Shown here piece after piece: positions 16,444 through 24,982 of a DNA stretch of 64,000 nt. The stretch comes from Draconibacterium mangrovi_A (GTDB lineage: Bacteria; Bacteroidota; Bacteroidia; Bacteroidales; Prolixibacteraceae), in contig NZ_JBBIXN010000001.1 of the NCBI RefSeq assembly GCF_037646455.1, forward strand, positions 1,798,001 to 1,862,000, written 5' to 3'. Each line of letters opens with the position of its first letter. The first letter of the stretch is position 1. Below the pieces are notes generated by a model. The model saw only the letters and a program-made list of their open reading frames with translations. It was not told the DNA's origin and did no database searches. A program made the translations under genes and the position numbers.

Positions 16444-18384
16444 ATGAGCATATTAGATAGCAAGATACCCGAAGGGCCATTGGCCGAAAAGTGGAACAAA
16501 CACAAGTCGACTATTAAAGTGGTGAGCCCGGCTAATAAACGAAAACTCGAAGTTATTGTAGTAGGAACCGGTTTGGGAGGTGCTTCGGCAGCTGCTTCAC
16601 TGGCCGAATTAGGATACAAAGTAAAAGCATTTTGTTACCAGGACAGCCCGCGCCGTGCACACTCCATTGCTGCACAGGGTGGTATTAATGCGGCCAAAAA
16701 CTACCAGAACGACAACGACTCGGTATTCCGCTTGTTTTACGATACGATTAAAGGAGGTGACTACCGTGCACGCGAAGCCAACGTTTACCGTTTGGCTGAA
16801 GTTTCGCCAAACATTATCGACCAGTGTGTAGCGCAAGGTGTTCCGTTTGGTCGCGAGTACGGCGGATTATTGGATAACCGTTCGTTTGGTGGTGTGTTGG
16901 TCAGCCGTACGTTTTATGCCCGCGGCCAAACCGGTCAACAGTTGCTGATTGGAGCTTATCAGGCACTGAACCGTCAGATTGCCAAAGGCAACGTTGAAAT
17001 GTACAGCCGCCAGGAAATGCTAGACGTTGTTAAGATCGACGGTAAAGCTCGTGGTATTATTACCCGCGATTTGGTTACCGGCGAGATCAAGCGATACGGA
17101 GCACATGCCGTGGTTGTTGCAACAGGAGGTTACGGAAATGTTTTCTTCCTTTCGACCAATGCCATGGGAAGTAACGGATCGGCTGCATGGCAATGCTACA
17201 AAAAAGGAGCATTCATGTCGAATCCTTGTTTTGTACAGATCCACCCGACCTGTATTCCGGTTCATGGCGACCAGCAATCGAAACTGACTTTGATGTCGGA
17301 GTCGCTGCGAAACGATGGTCGTGTTTGGGTTCCGAAGAAAAAAGAAGACGCCATAAAATTGCAGAAAGGCGAACTTCATCCGAACGATATTCCAGATGAA
17401 GATCGCGATTTCTACCTCGAAAGAAGATATCCGTCGTACGGAAACCTGGTACCGCGTGATGTTGCATCGCGTGCAGCTAAAGAACGTTGCGACGCCGGTT
17501 TTGGGGTAAATTCTGAAGGAAAAGCAGTTTTCCTCGATTTTAAATATGCCATCGAGCGTTTGGGAAAAGACGTAATTGAAGCACGTTATGGAAACCTTTT
17601 CCAGATGTACGAAAAAATTACTGACGTTGATCCTTACAAAGCACCGATGATGATCTATCCGGCCATTCACTATTCAATGGGAGGTACCTGGGTCGACTAC
17701 AACCTGATGACTTCAGTTCCCGGTTTATACTCGATTGGTGAAGCCAACTTCTCCGATCACGGAGCCAACCGCCTTGGAGCTTCGGCTTTGATGCAGGGAC
17801 TGGCTGACGGTTATTTCATTCTGCCATATACCATTGGCGATTATCTGGCGGATGAAATCATGACTCCGAAAGTGGATGTAAGTGCACCTGAGTTTGAAGA
17901 AGCAGAAAAAGAAGTGTCTGATCGTATCGAGAAATTATACAATATAAAAGGAACGAAATCAGTTGATTATTTCCACAAGAAATTAGGTCATGTAATGTGG
18001 GATTACGTGGGAATGTCGCGTAAAGCTGAAGGACTGAAAAAAGCCATTGAAATGATTAAGGAGATACGCGAGGAATTCTGGAAAGATGTTCGTATTCCGG
18101 GAGAACTTGACAATCTGAATCCGGAATTGGAGAAAGCCGGTCGTGTAGCTGATTTCTTCGATATCGGCGAACTGATGGCCCGCGATGCACTCGACAGAAA
18201 TGAATCATGCGGTGGTCATTTCCGTGAAGAATCGGCTACTGAAGAAGGCGAAGCAAAGCGTAACGACGAGAAATTCACTTACGTTTCGTGTTGGGAGTAC
18301 AAAGGAGAAGGTGCCGAGCCGATATTACACAAAGAAGATTTGGTGTTTGAGAATGTGAAACTCACACAACGTAGTTACAAGTAA
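16444..18384 (+). CDS. sdhA: succinate dehydrogenase/fumarate reductase flavoprotein subunit
   Basis: A 646-residue flavoprotein with the FAD dinucleotide motif 'VVGTGLGGASAAASLAELG', the covalent-flavin histidine region 'RRAHSIAAQGGINAAKNY', the substrate-site stretch 'VQIHPTCIPVHG' and the FAD signature 'HGANRLGASALMQGLADG'. It oxidises succinate to fumarate, or the reverse under anaerobic conditions; the direction cannot be told from the sequence. It is co-transcribed with sdhC and sdhB. Confidence 0.96.
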   Translation: MSILDSKIPEGPLAEKWNKHKSTIKVVSPANKRKLEVIVVGTGLGGASAAASLAELGYKVKAFCYQDSPRRAHSIAAQGGINAAKNYQNDNDSVFRLFYDTIKGGDYRAREANVYRLAEVSPNIIDQCVAQGVPFGREYGGLLDNRSFGGVLVSRTFYARGQTGQQLLIGAYQALNRQIAKGNVEMYSRQEMLDVVKIDGKARGIITRDLVTGEIKRYGAHAVVVATGGYGNVFFLSTNAMGSNGSAAWQCYKKGAFMSNPCFVQIHPTCIPVHGDQQSKLTLMSESLRNDGRVWVPKKKEDAIKLQKGELHPNDIPDEDRDFYLERRYPSYGNLVPRDVASRAAKERCDAGFGVNSEGKAVFLDFKYAIERLGKDVIEARYGNLFQMYEKITDVDPYKAPMMIYPAIHYSMGGTWVDYNLMTSVPGLYSIGEANFSDHGANRLGASALMQGLADGYFILPYTIGDYLADEIMTPKVDVSAPEFEEAEKEVSDRIEKLYNIKGTKSVDYFHKKLGHVMWDYVGMSRKAEGLKKAIEMIKEIREEFWKDVRIPGELDNLNPELEKAGRVADFFDIGELMARDALDRNESCGGHFREESATEEGEAKRNDEKFTYVSCWEYKGEGAEPILHKEDLVFENVKLTQRSYK

Positions 18385-18427
18385 GAATCACATCTCAGAT
18401 TTATTCATTTTAAAAAATGTAAGAAAA

Positions 18428-19189
18428 ATGGCTGATAAAATTTTGAAAGAACTCAAAATAAAAGTTTGGAGGCAAAATAACGCCAAATCCAAAGGAAAAT
18501 TCGAAACCTATATTATCAATGATATTTCTACCGGTTCATCTTTTCTCGAAATGATGGATATTTTGAATAACGACCTCATTGAAAAGGGAATCGATCCGAT
18601 CGCTTTCGATCATGACTGTCGTGAAGGTATTTGCGGAACCTGTAGTTTGTACATCAATGGCCGTCCGCACGGACCGGACACTGAAGTAACTACCTGCCAG
18701 TTGCACATGCGTAAGTTCAAAGATGGCGAAACCATTACTATTGAACCGTGGCGTGCCCGTGCATTCCCGGTGATCAAAGACCTGGTTGTCGATCGTACGG
18801 CATTTGATAAAATTCTGCAGGCCGGTGGTTTTGTATCAGTAAATACCGGTGGTGTACCTGATGCCAATGCAATTCCGGTGGCCCGTGAAGATGCCGAAGA
18901 AGCGATGGATGCTGCAGCATGTATTGGCTGTGGTGCCTGTGTTGCCGCCTGTAAGAACTCATCGGCAATGTTGTTTGTTTCGGCAAAAGTGTCGCATTTG
19001 GCCAAATTACCACAAGGTAAAGTTGAAGCCAAAACACGTGCTTTGAACATGGTGTCGAAAATGGATGAGCTGGGTTTTGGAGGTTGTACCAATACACGTG
19101 CCTGCGAGGTAGAATGTCCCAAAAGCATCTCGATTATGAATATTGCCCGCCTGAACCGCGAGTATCTGAAATCGAGACTGAGTAGATAA
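18428..19189 (+). CDS. sdhB: succinate dehydrogenase/fumarate reductase iron-sulfur subunit
   Basis: A 253-residue protein with all three iron-sulfur motifs: the [2Fe-2S] site 'CREGICGTCSLYING' near residue 65, the [4Fe-4S] site 'CIGCGACVAACKNS' near 160, and the third cluster region 'CTNTRACEVECPKSI' near 220. It passes electrons between SdhA and the b hemes of SdhC. It ends 21 bases before a strong terminator that closes the operon. Confidence 0.96.
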   Translation: MADKILKELKIKVWRQNNAKSKGKFETYIINDISTGSSFLEMMDILNNDLIEKGIDPIAFDHDCREGICGTCSLYINGRPHGPDTEVTTCQLHMRKFKDGETITIEPWRARAFPVIKDLVVDRTAFDKILQAGGFVSVNTGGVPDANAIPVAREDAEEAMDAAACIGCGACVAACKNSSAMLFVSAKVSHLAKLPQGKVEAKTRALNMVSKMDELGFGGCTNTRACEVECPKSISIMNIARLNREYLKSRLSR

Positions 19190-19210
19190 ATTTGTTAATT
19201 AGAATAAATC

Positions 19211-19245
19211 AGAAGGCCTTTTCGTGACGAAAAGGCCTTCTTTTT
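19211..19245 (+). terminator. intrinsic terminator of sdhCAB
   Basis: A 14-base perfect stem (AGAAGGCCTTTTCG / CGAAAAGGCCTTCT) with a TGA loop at 19211-19241 is followed by TTTT. Confidence 0.92.
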
Positions 19246-19341
19246 GCACACTAATCCACAACCGGCTGTGCATAAGTTGGCTGGCGAACGACTTCTTTTG
19301 AAAGTCCGATTCTTTAAATTCGCAATAAACAAAGAGGATTT

Positions 19342-20184
19342 ATGCCATACAGAAGATTACCCACAACGGACAAAGCACGCTTGCGTGCATTAGAAACAGC
19401 CCTACAGAAAGTGAATGAAGTCAGCGTAAAGAATATTCCTTTTGCCAGACATTCTGTCGAGGAGCTGCAAAGTGTAAAGACCCAATTCGAGAATACCCTG
19501 AAACACTATGAGTTGAACATCAATCAACAATCGGCAAATAATAAAAAGTACAAGGAAGTATTTGAGACCGCCAGGCTGTACCTTTCGCATTTTATGCAGG
19601 TATTGCTTTTTGCATCAGAACGCGGAGAGATTAACGGAGGAATTAAATATTACGGCAACCTGAAAGATTTAGGTGGCCGCATTCCGTCGTTAAATACTGA
19701 ACGGGAGATTCTAGAATGGGGTAAAATTATGGTGGATGGCGAGCAAAAACGCGTTCGCGAAGGCGGTAGCGCCATTTACAGCCCATCGATTGCCTTGGTG
19801 AAATTTAAGCTCGAAGAGTTTAACGATGCTGCCATTTTTCAGCAGAACTTAAAACGGAACACGCTGCGTACTTTCGAGAAAATGCAGACCTTGCGAAAAA
19901 CCACGAACGAATTTATTTCTCAGCTCTGGACTGAAATTGAAAATCACCTGGAACTGGAAGCCAAAACTCCTGAACAAAAACGAGAACTGGCAGAAGAATT
20001 CGGTATTGTTTACGTACTGCGCAGGAAAGAAAGGAAATTGCTGCAACAACAAAAACGGGAACTTAAAACCGAAGTTCAGGAAGAAGAAAAGGCAGAACCT
20101 GTGGTTGAAGAAAAAGTTGAGATGGAAGAGGAAATACCCGTTAGACCGCAATTTATACAGCGCGACTTATTTCAGTTTAATTAA
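19342..20184 (+). CDS. cytosolic helical protein of unknown function
   Basis: A 280-residue protein that I do not recognise. It has no signal peptide or membrane segment. Residues 1-95 are helical and lysine-rich, residues 95-150 include a more ordered stretch ('GEINGGIKYYGNLKDLGGRI'), and residues 150-235 look helical again ('FEKMQTLRKTTNEFISQLW'). The last 45 residues are a disordered, glutamate-rich tail that ends in an aromatic peptide (RPQFIQRDLFQFN), a form often used as a partner-binding tail. It stands alone after the sdh terminator and converges on the CPBP gene. Confidence 0.6.
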   Translation: MPYRRLPTTDKARLRALETALQKVNEVSVKNIPFARHSVEELQSVKTQFENTLKHYELNINQQSANNKKYKEVFETARLYLSHFMQVLLFASERGEINGGIKYYGNLKDLGGRIPSLNTEREILEWGKIMVDGEQKRVREGGSAIYSPSIALVKFKLEEFNDAAIFQQNLKRNTLRTFEKMQTLRKTTNEFISQLWTEIENHLELEAKTPEQKRELAEEFGIVYVLRRKERKLLQQQKRELKTEVQEEEKAEPVVEEKVEMEEEIPVRPQFIQRDLFQFN

Positions 20185-20205
20185 TCAATTCGGATAAAAT
20201 ATATT

Positions 20206-21156
20206 TCAACCCTCTTTTTCAATGGCTTCAACCGACAGTTGTTGTCCCCGGTTATCTTTTTTGATGATGTAAAGCAGCAAAACGATCATTCCCAAACTTA
20301 TTATTGCCGCATAGTAACTGCCCGAAGTGGAGCCAAATTCTTCGACATCGGGAGTGATCAATTCGTTATTGATAAAGAACATGGCGGTGACTGCGATCGC
20401 GTTATTCAGGAAATGTCCTATAACTGGCAACCACATCGATCCGCCCCATACCAGAAGGTAACCAAACAGAGCTCCGAGCAAAGCACGTGGGATAAATCCA
20501 TAAAATTGCAGGTGCATTGCACTAAACAATATAGCGGAGATCCATATCCCCCAGTGGTTGTTTCTTGTCATTCGGGTAAATATTTTTTGAATGACACCTC
20601 GAAATAAAAGTTCTTCGCCAATTGCCGGTAAAAGTGCTACCATGAATATATTAAAAGCCAGTCCGGTCAGGGTTTTTACATTCAGAAAAGCTTCTGTAAG
20701 TTCCGCTGCATTTTCTTCCGAATTTCGCATCCATTCTTCTACTCCGCTCATCCACTCAGGTAAACTCATGTTGCTGTTCAACACTCCGAGAAAATTGATA
20801 AACGGAGCCATGGCAAACATCAGTACCAAAACCAAAAGGAAGGTAGAGCTTCGAAATGACCTGTTCAAATACAGGTAGTTTAATGGATTTCCCAGGTACA
20901 GGTAACCTAAAATCAAAGGTGGAAGAATAAAAAGACCAATAGCCTGTACGGTTTGAAAAAATTTGAGAATGGCAATGGTTCCGGGATTGTCCAGATCGGT
21001 AAGGGTTGGCAAATTCAAGATGGAATCGAGCCCAAAAATGGGCAAAGCAACCAACAACGACAAAACAAAAAATGCCAGGAAACTGACCAAAATAACAAAT
21101 GCCGAGAATAAAAGCTGCGGGAGCGGTTTCATGTCCCGGAATGCCGTAAATGCCAT
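20206..21156 (-). CDS. CPBP-family intramembrane metalloprotease
   Basis: A 316-residue membrane protein with about eight hydrophobic segments. The CPBP (Abi/CAAX protease-like) motifs are present in order: EExxxR in 'GEELLFRGVIQ', FxxxH in 'ILFSAMHLQF', and HxxxN in 'VIGHFLNNAIAV'. These residues form the glutamate/histidine site of Rce1-type proteases. The bacterial substrates are mostly unknown. It converges on the 19342-20184 gene and shows no clear operon partner. Confidence 0.88.
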   Translation of the reverse strand: MAFTAFRDMKPLPQLLFSAFVILVSFLAFFVLSLLVALPIFGLDSILNLPTLTDLDNPGTIAILKFFQTVQAIGLFILPPLILGYLYLGNPLNYLYLNRSFRSSTFLLVLVLMFAMAPFINFLGVLNSNMSLPEWMSGVEEWMRNSEENAAELTEAFLNVKTLTGLAFNIFMVALLPAIGEELLFRGVIQKIFTRMTRNNHWGIWISAILFSAMHLQFYGFIPRALLGALFGYLLVWGGSMWLPVIGHFLNNAIAVTAMFFINNELITPDVEEFGSTSGSYYAAIISLGMIVLLLYIIKKDNRGQQLSVEAIEKEG

Positions 21157-21209
21157 AGTTAAGAATTTGCGGTAAAGATAGTTTTTTTGGGTAAGCTCGG
21201 AAATGTGTC

Positions 21210-21272
21210 GGTCATTCCCTCGAAAGAGGGAATCTTAAACTTGCAGCAGATTCCCGTTTATGCGGAATGACC
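21210..21272. repeat. REP-like palindromic intergenic element
   Basis: Outer arms GGTCATTCC (21210-21218) and GGAATGACC (21264-21272) form a perfect 9-base inverted repeat. Inside are the hairpin CCCTC-GAAA-GAGGG and an imperfect second hairpin. The 'GTCATTCC...GGAATGAC' ends resemble the interspersed repeats that occur in many Bacteroidota genomes. It lies between the CPBP gene and the DUF1080 gene and could also end the DUF1080 transcript. Confidence 0.65.
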
Positions 21273-21280
21273 ATGAACAG

Positions 21281-21997
21281 CTAGAGTTCTCTGATCTTTA
21301 TATTTCTGAACATCGTTAGTCCGCCGTGGTCCTGCAATCCAATATGACCGCTTTTCGACATACCGTAATTTGGTGCTTCTGCCCATTTGCTCTGGTTTTT
21401 AAGCTTGAGCCATTCCGGCGACCAAAGTTCGTATTCAACTACCTTTTTACCGTTCAGCCAGTGTTCAACATGTGGTCCATTTACCAGAATTCGGGCAGTG
21501 TTCCATTCGCCAACCGGCCGCACTTCGGCATCAACCGGTGCATTCATCGCATAGTTGGCACCCGAGTACTGGTCTTTGTGCAATCCATCAGGCCAGCCTT
21601 TACCGTCGATGAGCTGGTATTCCGGTCCCGATTCGTAAATGGCATCCGTCAAACCTTCCTGAACGTGGTAAAAAATTCCGGAGTTACTTTGCGAATCGAT
21701 CTTCCATTCGAGGCTAAGTTCGAAATTGGTAAATTCTTTTTTGGTAATGATATCGCCACCATGGTCGGAACCTACTCCCGAATTGTATAAAATTCCATCC
21801 TGAACTTTCCATCCCGTGACCGGACCGGCATTAAATGTTTTCCACATCGAATCCAGGCTGGTTTTCGTTCCGTCGAATAACAAGAACCAACCCGCGTCGA
21901 TTTCTTTTTTCGAAAGACTGTTTATTTGTTGTTTAGGAGAACAGGAGGTGATCAGAAATAGAACGGCCATTACAAGGAAAGAAGAAGTGCACTTCAT
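21281..21997 (-). CDS. DUF1080 (3-keto-disaccharide hydrolase-type) lipoprotein
   Basis: A 238-residue lipoprotein: the signal ends in 'LFLITSC' with C19 lipidated. The mature part is a single DUF1080 domain, a concanavalin-like beta-sandwich, with the typical stretches 'WFLLFDGTKTSLDSMWK', 'DIITKKEFTNFELSLEWKI' and 'SNSGIFYHVQEG'. Characterised members act on 3-keto-glycosides or bind sugars. It probably works at the cell surface or in the periplasm together with Gfo/Idh/MocA-type oxidoreductases, but none is adjacent. Confidence 0.88.
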   Translation of the reverse strand: MKCTSSFLVMAVLFLITSCSPKQQINSLSKKEIDAGWFLLFDGTKTSLDSMWKTFNAGPVTGWKVQDGILYNSGVGSDHGGDIITKKEFTNFELSLEWKIDSQSNSGIFYHVQEGLTDAIYESGPEYQLIDGKGWPDGLHKDQYSGANYAMNAPVDAEVRPVGEWNTARILVNGPHVEHWLNGKKVVEYELWSPEWLKLKNQSKWAEAPNYGMSKSGHIGLQDHGGLTMFRNIKIREL

Positions 21998-22173
21998 GTT
22001 AATTGGTTTTAGGTAAAAATCGAAGCAAAAGTAATAAAATCAATTGTCCCTTGTACTTCCAATTCAATGAAATTGTGCGGTTTATGATCGGGAAGCTAAA
22101 CGATTGTCCATTAACACAAAAAAATTGAGGATAATTATCGGAATCGGTTTAATTTTATGGTTCAGATACTAAA

Positions 22174-22977
22174 ATGGTTAGCGCGAAAAAAACGATAATA
22201 GCAATGATTCATGTGGCAGCTTTGCCCGGTACACCGGCCAATCGGCTGTCAATGAGCGAAATTGTTTCAATAGCTTTGTCCGATGCCAGGCTGTTGGTGC
22301 AGGGCGGTGTTGATGCCATTATGATTGAGAACATGCACGACCGGCCTTATTTGAACCGAAAAGTCGGACCTGAAGTTGTTTCGGCGATGACTGCAGTGGC
22401 CGCTGCATTGCGAAGAGAGTTCGATCTTCCAATTGGAATTCAGATACTGGCGGGAGCGAATCGCCAGGCTTTGGCTGTTGCTTATGCTGCCGGGCTTGAT
22501 TTTATCAGGGCCGAAGGTTTTGTTTTTGGTCACCTGGCCGACGAAGGCATTATGAATAGCGATGCCGGAGAATTGTTGCGCTACCGGAAACAAATTGGCG
22601 CCGAACACATTAAAATTTACACCGACATTAAAAAGAAACATTCATCTCATGCACTTTCGGCCGACGTTTCGATTGCTGAAACCGCAAGGACAGCAGAATT
22701 TTTCCTGAGCGACGGTGTGATTGTTACAGGCAGTGCAACCGGAGAGAAAGCTGCCGTTTCCGACTTGAGGGAAGTCAGGAATTCCATTAAGATTCCGGTA
22801 TTAATTGGTTCCGGTATCAGCGCCGAAAACCTTCCGGAATACTGGGATCTGGCCGATGCATTTATTGTTGGATCCTCATTAAAATTCAAGGGTAACTGGG
22901 AGAATGCTGTGGACGAACCCAGGGTAAAAGAATTGATGAGCATTGTAAATAAGCTGAGAAGCCGTATTGTTATTTAA
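22174..22977 (+). CDS. BtpA/SgcQ-family TIM-barrel protein
   Basis: A 267-residue protein matching the BtpA family: 'AMIHVAALPGTP' at the N-terminus, 'GGVDAIMIENMHDRPY' near residue 45, 'PIGIQILAGANRQALAVA' near 90 and 'GVIVTGSATGE' near 190. BtpA was named for photosystem I biogenesis in cyanobacteria, but in non-photosynthetic bacteria (SgcQ group) its role is unknown and often sugar-linked. It is cytosolic. The gene precedes the exported aldose epimerase gene by 104 bases on the same strand. Confidence 0.87.
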   Translation: MVSAKKTIIAMIHVAALPGTPANRLSMSEIVSIALSDARLLVQGGVDAIMIENMHDRPYLNRKVGPEVVSAMTAVAAALRREFDLPIGIQILAGANRQALAVAYAAGLDFIRAEGFVFGHLADEGIMNSDAGELLRYRKQIGAEHIKIYTDIKKKHSSHALSADVSIAETARTAEFFLSDGVIVTGSATGEKAAVSDLREVRNSIKIPVLIGSGISAENLPEYWDLADAFIVGSSLKFKGNWENAVDEPRVKELMSIVNKLRSRIVI

Positions 22978-23081
22978 TGGTCGGGAAATCGATTGGAGAT
23001 AAAATTTTTTCAGTATAAAGGAATAAAGTAAAAACATAAGCGTTAAATTCACACTTTTAAACCAGTATAAATAATCATAAA

Positions 23082-24203
23082 ATGAAGAATTCGATCGTAA
23101 TTTTGTTACTCCTGATTTTGTTTTCCTGTACACAGGAGAAAAAAATGCCGGTTGCTATACCAGCCGATAATTTCAAGACCGAAATTGATGGAAAGCCGGT
23201 TAGTCTTTACACTTTGAAAAACAGCAAAGGATTACTCGTTCAAATCACCAATTATGGTGGTAAGGTGGTGAATCTGTGGACACCCGACAAGAACGGGAAT
23301 TTTGGAGATATTGTGTTGGGCTTCGACAACATTGAAAGCTATGAAAATACCGGCGAAATTTACTTTGGCTCGCTAATCGGTCGCTATGGAAACCGTATTG
23401 CACACGGACAATTTACAATTGGTGATACAACCTACCAGTTGGCTCAAAACAATGGCGAAAACGGCCTGCATGGTGGAATAAAAGGATACAACAATGTGGT
23501 TTGGGATGCTACTCAGCCCGATGACCATACATTGATTTTAACCTATCTTTCTCCGGATGGCGAAGAAGGCTATCCCGGGAATTTGAATGTTAAAGTTCAG
23601 TACCAGCTTACTGACGATAACGAACTAAAAATTGAATATTGGGCTACCACCGATAAGGCCACTCCGGTAAATCTGACTCACCACTCGTTCTTTAACCTGA
23701 AAGGAGCCGGCGAAGGTACGGTGAACGATCACATTCTCGAAATTAATGCGGATAAGTATACGCCGGTTGATGAAGGTTTGATTCCTACCGGCGAGCTGGC
23801 ACCAGTTGAAGGTACCCCGATGGATTTCAGAACACCAACAGCCATTGGCGAACGTATTGATGCGGATTTCGAACAGCTTAAGTTTGGTAATGGTTACGAC
23901 CACAACTGGGTACTAAATCAAGCTGGTGATGGACTGACTTCCGCTGCCAAAGTAGTAGAACCGGCTTCGGGACGTACCATGGAAGTACTGACCAATGAGC
24001 CCGGATTGCAATTCTATGGTGGTAACTTCCTTGATGGAACTGTTACCGGAAAAGAAGGTGTGCCATATGTTTTCCGAGGTGCTTTCTGCCTCGAAACACA
24101 ACACTATCCTGATAGTCCGAACAAACCTGAATTCCCTTCGACTATTCTCGAACCCGGTGATGAGTACTATTCAATTTGTGTATATAAATTCGGGGTTGAA
24201 TAA
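23082..24203 (+). CDS. galM: exported aldose 1-epimerase (mutarotase) lipoprotein
   Basis: A 373-residue GalM-family enzyme with an N-terminal lipobox ('LLLILFSC', C16), so it is anchored in the cell envelope. Family signatures: 'GSLIGRYGNRIAHGQF', 'NGENGLHGGIKGYNNVVWD' and the catalytic histidine region 'NLTHHSFFNLKG'; the catalytic glutamate is expected in 'CLETQHYPDSPN'. It interconverts alpha and beta anomers of aldoses released outside the cytosol, which suits a polysaccharide degrader. It ends at a strong terminator. Confidence 0.92.
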   Translation: MKNSIVILLLLILFSCTQEKKMPVAIPADNFKTEIDGKPVSLYTLKNSKGLLVQITNYGGKVVNLWTPDKNGNFGDIVLGFDNIESYENTGEIYFGSLIGRYGNRIAHGQFTIGDTTYQLAQNNGENGLHGGIKGYNNVVWDATQPDDHTLILTYLSPDGEEGYPGNLNVKVQYQLTDDNELKIEYWATTDKATPVNLTHHSFFNLKGAGEGTVNDHILEINADKYTPVDEGLIPTGELAPVEGTPMDFRTPTAIGERIDADFEQLKFGNGYDHNWVLNQAGDGLTSAAKVVEPASGRTMEVLTNEPGLQFYGGNFLDGTVTGKEGVPYVFRGAFCLETQHYPDSPNKPEFPSTILEPGDEYYSICVYKFGVE

Positions 24204-24222
24204 ATCCTGCTAAAATATTATG

Positions 24223-24250
24223 AAGGCTCGGGTAGTCCCGGGCCTTTTTT
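24223..24250 (+). terminator. intrinsic terminator after galM
   Basis: AAGGCTCGGG (24223-24232) pairs with CCCGGGCCTT (24237-24246), with one G-T pair, and is followed by T residues. Confidence 0.88.
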
Positions 24251-24275
24251 GTGGCATGAAACTCGTCAATTATCT

Positions 24276-24851
24276 TTAGTCAGCTACAAATTTGCTTTGT
24301 ACTCTGGCAATCCTCAGGCGATGATATCGTTGTAAAATAATCGGGTAGAAATTGCCGATTATATTTACAAGGGTCAGGAATCCCACAACTAACCACAGAC
24401 CTTTGGCGAGTAAAAAAAACGAAACAAGTACGATGGAAACAAAACTGGCAAAATGCCCGAACTCCGATTGTTTGGATTGATAGATAAAATTTTGAAGTCC
24501 GGTTCGCGTGCCATCAAAATACTTTTTGCGGTTCTTTTTATGGCCCCAGAAGAAAATAAGTAAAGCCTTTCTGAATAAATCAACACCGAGTATTTGATAC
24601 ACTTTTTTCAGGGTGTCCGGATTTTTTAATTCGAAAAAGCTATTGGGTAAAATACGCCCGGTCGGCCAGGCAAATCCGGTAATGGCAAAAACACCCGTGA
24701 TAAACATACTCAACAAAAAGGCCAGTAAAAACTGTTCACCGGTGCTGTATCCCGAACTTCCTGACGCAATTAACATACGCACCAGTTCTGCCGAACGGTA
24801 CAGCAGGAACAGCGAGAAAAACGGAAACAGTATTTTTTTGAGTGTTTTCAA
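24276..24851 (-). CDS. membrane protein resembling CrtO-type glycosyl-carotenoid acyltransferases
   Basis: A 191-residue protein with about four membrane segments. The C-terminal 'NFYPIILQRYHRLRI' strongly resembles the N-x-x-P-I-x-x-Q-R-Y-N-R-x-R signature that I associate with the CrtO family (glycosyl-4,4'-diaponeurosporenoate acyltransferase), and 'FAWPTGRILPNSFF' fits the N-terminal part. No other carotenoid gene is present in the window, so the substrate may be different. The start is TTG 24851; no in-frame ATG precedes the membrane segment. Confidence 0.5.
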   Translation of the reverse strand: MKTLKKILFPFFSLFLLYRSAELVRMLIASGSSGYSTGEQFLLAFLLSMFITGVFAITGFAWPTGRILPNSFFELKNPDTLKKVYQILGVDLFRKALLIFFWGHKKNRKKYFDGTRTGLQNFIYQSKQSEFGHFASFVSIVLVSFFLLAKGLWLVVGFLTLVNIIGNFYPIILQRYHRLRIARVQSKFVAD

Positions 24852-24982
24852 AATATTTAATTCTAACGGACAAGGATTGAGAATTGTTGAACCTAAGAAT
24901 CATTAAAAATTAAGCCATATAGATTTGTTCCACGACTGAAATCTATATCTTGCGATGTTTATTAAAAAAACCACGCTAACCT

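Noticed and set aside
17020..17670. Long antisense open frame (216 codons) within sdhA
   Set aside because: Shadow of the conserved flavoprotein gene; no start context or recognisable protein features.
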